From contig OY856187.1 of the NCBI GenBank assembly GCA_963693315.1, forward strand, positions 426,367,748-426,431,747: a DNA stretch of 64,000 nucleotides, given 5' to 3'. The DNA comes from Diogma glabrata. Lineage: Eukaryota > Arthropoda > Insecta > Diptera > Cylindrotomidae. Under the pieces are notes generated by a model. That model had not been told where the DNA came from, did not search any database, and saw nothing but the letters and a program-made list of their open reading frames with translations. A program made the translations under genes and the position numbers. Of this stretch, positions 57,329-64,000 are shown piece after piece; within the stretch, counting starts at the first letter, position 1; each line of letters starts with the position of its first letter.

Positions 57329-57413
57329 GTTCGATTTGACTGAAACAACTGAAGCAACTGAAAAATTAAATGCAATTGTTGTTGTTTTTTCAGTTGTTTC
57401 AGTCAAATCGAAC
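57329..57413. repeat. 85-bp foldback with 24-bp perfect arms
   Basis: GTTCGATTTGACTGAAACAA at 57,329 begins a 24-base arm whose exact complement is at 57,390-57,413. The loop is 37 bp. No target duplication is clear. Confidence 0.8.
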
Positions 57414-58114
57414 GCACCTATAGTTGGGTATAATTATGTAAGAGGACACTCTTACATTAAAAAAAACAAATGTCAATTTTGTTGTAGTATTTCGAGAATA
57501 TACATAAACATTTCTAATTGGAATTTCGTGTTTCTTGTTTTGATTAAAAAAAAATTTTGTTTGTTGATTTAGAGAAAATAAAAAAATTTATCAAAATGCC
57601 ATTACCAGGAATAAATAAATGTAAATAAAATGGAGTATTTTAGTTTAAATTTCATAATATAATTAATGAAAATGCAGATTTATTAGAAATAAAGATACAA
57701 ATTTCGTCAACTTGAAAAGGTGTCATGGCGTGTGAAATATTATTCTAAAAAAACATTGATAACATTTTTGTTTCTAAAAAAAACTGATGGTTTGATATCT
57801 TAGGTTCGCTATTCGAAATAATTGAATTTTCATATATATATATATGAGACTAGCTGAGATTTGGCATTAATTTAATTTAGTTTTAATAAATTTAATGAAA
57901 ATAGAACTTCGAATTAATTAACTTTCTTTGATTTACAGCTACAGAATATAATACAAAAGGTATATATAAACATTGAAACTAGTTTTTAATGTTTATATAT
58001 AACTTTCTTAAAACATCTTTCGTATTTCTATCAATTTTATGTAATTTGGAATAAATGAAAGGAAGTCTAAAAATACGTCTAAAGTATTAAAGATATCGTT
58101 CAAACAAATTTTAG

Positions 58115-60650
58115 ACATATATTCCATCTTTGAATTATCAAAATATGTCAATTGTCAAAAATCGTAGCTTAGTTAAAAGTTTTTCCCAACTTTCTATTGG
58201 TAGCTTTACGACACATGATTTATTATTTGGTTCTTATTCAATCAACATGTCTTCTTTTGTTAATAATAGTTTTAAATTTTATCGTAATTTCAAAAATATT
58301 AATTTAGATAATTTATTATTTTGTGCTTCAAAATGTGATTTTGATAAAATTTATTGTCTTTCTAATATTGATGACCAAGTTCAAGTTTTGACCGATGAAT
58401 TAAAAAAATTAATGAATATTTTTGCTCCTTTGAGGAAAATTAAAATCAAGAAAAACACTGCTGCACCTTGGATGAACGATTCACTAATAAATTTGATTAA
58501 TCGTTAAAATTTTTACTATTCATCGTTTAAATCTGAAGTGAACATTCACCTTAAAAACAATCATTTCATAATGTTTAAAAAACTTCGTAACAAATGTACT
58601 AATCTTAGAAAATATCTTCAACGTGAATGGTTTAATTCTAAAATTGATCCAGACCTTCCTTCTAAGACATTATGGAATAATTTGAAAAATAATGGTGTTA
58701 CTAAAGATTCTAATAATGTTATTACCAGTTTTTCGGCTGAAGAATTCAATAACTATTTTTCAAATTCATTTTCTAAAAAAACTGCACATCTGGTAACTTT
58801 TGATAATGATTGTGATGAAGCTGGTTGTTTTGAATTCTCTACTATCACTGATATCGATGTCGATTTTTATCTTAGTTCTATTAAAACTAATGCTTGTGGT
58901 GTTGATGAGATTCCAATATTTTTCATAAAAATGCTTGGTTGTTTCATCATCCCATTTATCACTTATATTGTCAATAACTGTATTACACAGTCTTATTTCC
59001 CTGAGCATTGGAAATGTAGTATTATAAAACCTATCCCAAAAAAATCAAATCCAACTAATCTAGAAGACTTCAGGCCAATTAGCATTTTACCATCATTATC
59101 AAAAGTTTTGGAAAAAGTATTGAAAAACCAAATTCAAAGTTATGTTGATAATAATTCTCTTCTCTATAAATTTCAATCTGGGTTTAGAAATGGACTCAGT
59201 ACTAATTCAGCAATGCTTAAAGTTATTCATGATCTTTGCCTTGCCTTTGAAGAGAATAAAGTGTCAATAATTTGTTTCCTTGACTTCAAAAAAGCTTTTG
59301 ATCTTGTTGATCATATGTCTCTTTTGTTGAAACTAAGAAATAAATTCAAATTCTCAATCAGATCTTGTAACTTTATTAAATCGTTTTTATCTAATCGCAA
59401 ACAACAAGTTTCTATTAATAATATTCTATCACATCAAGTTGAGATTAGCTCTGGTACTCCTCAAGGTGGCATTTTATCTGCTTTATTATTCACTATTTTT
59501 ATTAATGACCTTCCTGATTATGTTGACATCAATACCCATCTTTATGCGGATGACTCTCAGATTTATTGTTCTTTTCCGTTTGATCAATTTAATTTATGTG
59601 TTGATAAAATGAATGCTTCTCTTTCTTCTATTTCTGATTGGACAAATTTGAATCATGTTTATGTTAACCCATTAAAATCACATGCTATGATTATTAGCAG
59701 AAAGAAAATTAATAATCCTCCTCCCATTTTATTTGATGGTAATGTCATTAATTATGTTGAAAAAACAAAATCATTAGGTTTAATTCTTAATTATGATCTC
59801 ACTTTTGATGATCATGTTATTAAAATTTGTGGTGAAGTTAACAGTTGCTTAGGGATGCTTTATCAATCAGTTAGTTTCACACCTGTCAATTTACGTTTGA
59901 AACTTGTTAGAGCTTTAATAATACCCAAATTACTATATTGCTCAAATATTTTCCATAATTGTTCAAGAAAAAGTTGGGATTTACTAAATGTAACATTTAA
60001 TAACTGCGCAAGATATATATTTAATCGAAACAGATTTAGTTCAATTTCTACCTTTTCTTTTCAAATTTTAAATTGTACTCTTGAAAATTATCTTAAATAT
60101 CGTACTTGTCTATTTTTGCATAATTTAATAAAATATAAATGTCCAGACTATCTTTATGAACTTCTCATTTTTCCAAGATTTCAACGAAATAAGTTACTGA
60201 AACTTCCAAACAGTTGCCTTTCTTCACAATTTAGATCATCGTTCTTTGTTGAGAGTATTAGATTGTGGAATAATCTTGAAGCAGGCATTAGAATTCTTGA
60301 ATCAACTTCTGACTTCAAGATGAAATGCTTGCTTCATTTCTCCTCATGTTAAGGGTTTGGTCATTGCACAGAAGTGATAATCAATAAGTTTAGGCTTTTT
60401 GAACTCAAATTACTATTTATTAAAGAAAGCAGTTCATTAATGTCACCAGATTGATTTTGTTACATTTTCAATAATTCTTTATTTTCACAATTATTTAATT
60501 CTTTTTTTTTTTTTTTTTGTATTAATTAATCAATGAATAATTAATATTTTAATATTAAACTTAGTTCACGATAAACTTCGGTTTAAAAAGGAATTCCTTA
60601 TGTGATACTACACTGTATAAATAAATAAATATAAAATATAAATATATAAC
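58115..60650 (+). pseudogene. 5'-truncated LINE with long intact reverse transcriptase region
   Basis: The first frame (58,115-58,507) is the end of an apurinic-type endonuclease (SIGSFTTHDLLFGSY) and linker. One in-frame TAA (58,505-58,507) separates it from a 604-codon frame (58,538-60,352) in the same phase. That frame carries the full reverse transcriptase: FRPISILPSLSKVLEK (178-193), GFRNGLST, motif A FLDFKKAFDLVDH (D249), motif B GTPQGGILSALLF (307-319) and the catalytic YADD (336-339). A C-terminal region with conserved-looking cysteines follows. The UTR runs to an ATAAATAAATA tail near 60,620-60,650. The type is CR1/jockey superfamily, clade unsure. With no endonuclease N-terminus and one stop it is dead, but it is the least decayed LINE here. 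Confidence 0.8.
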
Positions 60651-60659
60651 ATATTTATA

Positions 60660-62025
<1,366 letters not shown>

Positions 62026-62799
62026 GACAATGGTGAATGGTCGTCTTATCAACACTTGTTATAAGTGACAGTGTGAATTTTAAACTAAATTAATCTCTTA
62101 AATGATAAATATATAAGTATAACCAAATGTAGTGACAACATTAATTGTAATAATCAGTTTTATATCTAATATAATAGTTTTAAAGTGTTGGTTTTAATAA
62201 TTAAACTCTAAGGTAAGATTGCTTTCAAAAATGGAAAGATGTGGGCGACCAAGATGTAATCTTCCCTAAATGTAAAATTTATTAACTCTGATTTTTACTA
62301 GAAAACTAAATAAAGGTGTTATTGTGCTATTCGATTTTGTGTAAAATTTAAACCTACTTAGAGCTTTAACTAGCGAAATTTAGTTATTATTTCAAATTCA
62401 GTTTAAAATTTCATTTGTTGGCATAATTTTATGTGATAGATTTATCTCTTTCTATTTATTCAAACATTATCCATAAAATCCAATAAGATTTTTGAACGAT
62501 ATCAACGAGCAGGGTTAATTGTTTTTGTTAAATTAATTCTTGTGTTTCAAGAAAAATTCAAAACATTCTTGCGTTAATTATATTATATAAAATAATGTTT
62601 TATAAAATTTAAATAAATACATTTCAAATAAAAACATCAAGTGAAAGATAATATTTTTATCCAATTCAATCCCATTAATACTTTTTATATGAAATTCACT
62701 CAATTTTCAAAGGGGTTTTTTGTTTTTTATATATATGTACATAATATAAATGTTTTTAACCATAAATAACCATATATAATTTTAACCATAAATATAATA
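62026..62799. other. AT-rich DNA, no gene seen
   Basis: Nothing recognised. TTTTAACCATAAATA is repeated twice just downstream, near 62,755-62,795. Confidence 0.5.
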
Positions 62800-63160
62800 A
62801 CATGAATTCAGATTGGAGAGTGCAGAGGACTACAATTTAGTCATCATCCTATTATACTAATAAATTACATGAATAACAGGTTTCCGACTGGAGATTGCAG
62901 GCGAGAAATTTTAGATACGGGATTGCTGATTGGCGATTGCAGATTATATGTATAAGTGATTGTCCTTGTGATTGTCTCCTAACAGTAGTAGCTAGATACG
63001 ATTTGCCAGGTGTCTGTAACCGGGTCGTTCACTCCTAACTTACAATTACCTACCTATCCTTACCTATTGTTATATGTAAAACGACTGTAGGAAGTGGCCC
63101 GGCCGTAATCCGGGAGTCTCGCCTAGTGCTTGGTCCTACAGTCCAATCAATCAATCAATC
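62800..63160 (+). repeat. 3' end of a SINE or LINE with hairpin and (AATC)4 tail
   Basis: This GC-richer segment has recurring GATTGGAGA/ACTGGAGATTGCAG/GATTGGCGATTGCAG words. A terminal hairpin follows (CTGTAGGA at 63,088 pairing TCCTACAG at about 63,135), then AATCAATCAATCAATC. Simple-repeat tails are typical of several non-LTR clades and the SINEs they move. It directly abuts the 23-bp target duplication. Confidence 0.6.
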
Positions 63161-63183
63161 AGTGAGTTTCCATTTCTTTTTTT
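63161..63183. repeat. 23-bp direct repeat, right (target-site duplication)
   Basis: An exact copy of 56,806-56,828; see that entry. Confidence 0.75.
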
Positions 63184-63374
63184 AAATATCTTAAAATATC
63201 AAGTAGCCTGGAAGTTTAGTTTCATACAAATAAAACGAAACAAAGGAATGCAATTATTATTTATGTGTTTTTTTTGTTCATTCCAATCTATAATATAATA
63301 GCCGTAAGTCTATTCTTCTATACAAGCGTAACGGATATCTTATCTATCCTTTAGTCTAAAAACCAAATATAGAT

Positions 63375-63440
63375 CAATTTGGTATATTGGTAGCGCGCTC
63401 GACTGATGATCTATAGATTGAAAGTTCGAAACCTGAATAT
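63375..63440 (+). repeat. tRNA-like fragment, probably SINE head or tRNA pseudogene
   Basis: An A-box-like TTGGTAGCGCGCTCGA (63,387-63,402) and a B-box-like AGTTCGAAACC (63,423-63,433) are at tRNA spacing. A loop CTGATGA in the anticodon position would put GAT as anticodon. The acceptor and T stems do not pair properly, so it is not a working tRNA. Confidence 0.4.
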
Positions 63441-63446
63441 TGCGAA

Positions 63447-63665
63447 TTTTTTTTTTAAATAACATTAAAATTATTGTTTTTTTACACACTCTTATTTTAT
63501 TCATATTCATACATACATTTCGTTTTACGATAATGCAGTTTTTAAATTTTTATTTTAAATAACATTAAAATTGTTTTTTTTTTATTCATAAATTCATTAT
63601 TTTCTTAAAATAACTTTAAAATTATTGTGCTTTTTTATTTTATTATTCATGAATGAATTCATATA
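63447..63665. repeat. Imperfect tandem repeat, about three units
   Basis: AAATAACATTAAAATT occurs near 63,457 and 63,559, with a variant AAATAACTTTAAAATT near 63,607. Each is followed by a T-rich run and ATTCAT words. It lies directly after the tRNA-like head, so it may be the body of a SINE. Confidence 0.45.
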
Positions 63666-64000
63666 AATAAATAATTCATATATAAATAAAACTTATATAA
63701 AATTTTGTTTTTGGATACTTAGAATTATCGATAAAGTAGTTAAGTATAGAATGCACTTAGGGGATTTTATTTTTTTATTTTAATTAAGTTACATAATACA
63801 TATATTTATAATTTTTGTTGATGTTTTATTAATAAAACCTTTTTTATTTTGAATTAGTCACAAGATATGTAATATTTATTATGAAAAATAGATCGAATTT
63901 TTTTTAAAGGAATAATAACCTTTTTTTAAAGGAATAATTTTTACACTAAATAGTAAAGTTGGTAGATGGTTTTTATAATAAGTTTATTAAAAAAGAAAAG
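63666..64000. other. AT-rich DNA, no gene seen
   Basis: Nothing recognised. The short direct repeat TTTTTTAAAGGAATAAT occurs twice near 63,900-63,930. Confidence 0.5.

Noticed and set aside
63387..63435. Possible hammerhead at CTGATGA followed by GAAAG and CGAAAC
   Set aside because: No matching cleavage triplet or helix III/I strands. The box spacing fits a tRNA-like SINE head better.

Overview
This is AT-rich eukaryotic DNA with the repeat content of an arthropod, most likely an insect. I found no host gene I can support. No tRNA, rRNA, operon or bacterial signal is present. Everything recognisable belongs to transposable elements, satellites or foldback repeats, set in unique-looking AT-rich DNA that could be intergenic or intronic. 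The organism call is an inference from the element types: RTE-like and jockey/CR1-like LINEs, a FLYWCH-MULE, TTAA- and TA-target DNA elements, and a hammerhead ribozyme satellite.

Layout. 1.7-2.5 kb holds small foldbacks. 3.0-6.3 kb is a nested inverted cluster of one repeat family (ends ACTTCGGTCTG), with another copy at 47.0-48.3 kb. 6.3-15.2 kb is a retroposon-like unit flanked by a 13-bp direct repeat: an inverted terminal piece followed by about 4.6 tandem copies of a 456-bp unit. Each unit carries a complete type III hammerhead self-cleaving ribozyme. A 6.55-kb LTR retrotransposon (LTRs 1,270 bp and apparently identical, no pol gene) has inserted into the inverted piece. 15.6-17.0 kb is a decayed transposase-like gene among GTAACTTACGTTAC repeats. 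17.06-20.16 kb is a 3.1-kb TA-flanked element with a (TA)n core. 20.8, 23.3 and 30.2-31.4 kb hold foldback or MITE elements.

31.4-34.6 kb is a broken RTE-like LINE (minus strand). 35.45-44.44 kb is a giant palindrome with two 4,492-bp arms around one base at 39,943. The ORF coordinates mirror exactly, and I saw one substitution. Each arm has a jockey-like reverse transcriptase fragment, a tRNA-derived SINE-like piece, a MITE and a MULE transposase gene split at a T8 run. The LINE continues only beyond the right arm (to about 45.95 kb), so the right side is probably ancestral and the left arm the copy.

48-56 kb is mostly unique AT-rich DNA. 56.8-63.2 kb is bounded by a perfect 23-bp direct repeat. 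It contains a 5'-truncated LINE with a 604-codon reverse transcriptase ORF and a 1.4-kb (TA)n/(TATG)n microsatellite. The most noteworthy items are the hammerhead satellite, the 9-kb palindrome and the possible -1 frameshift in the MULE transposase.
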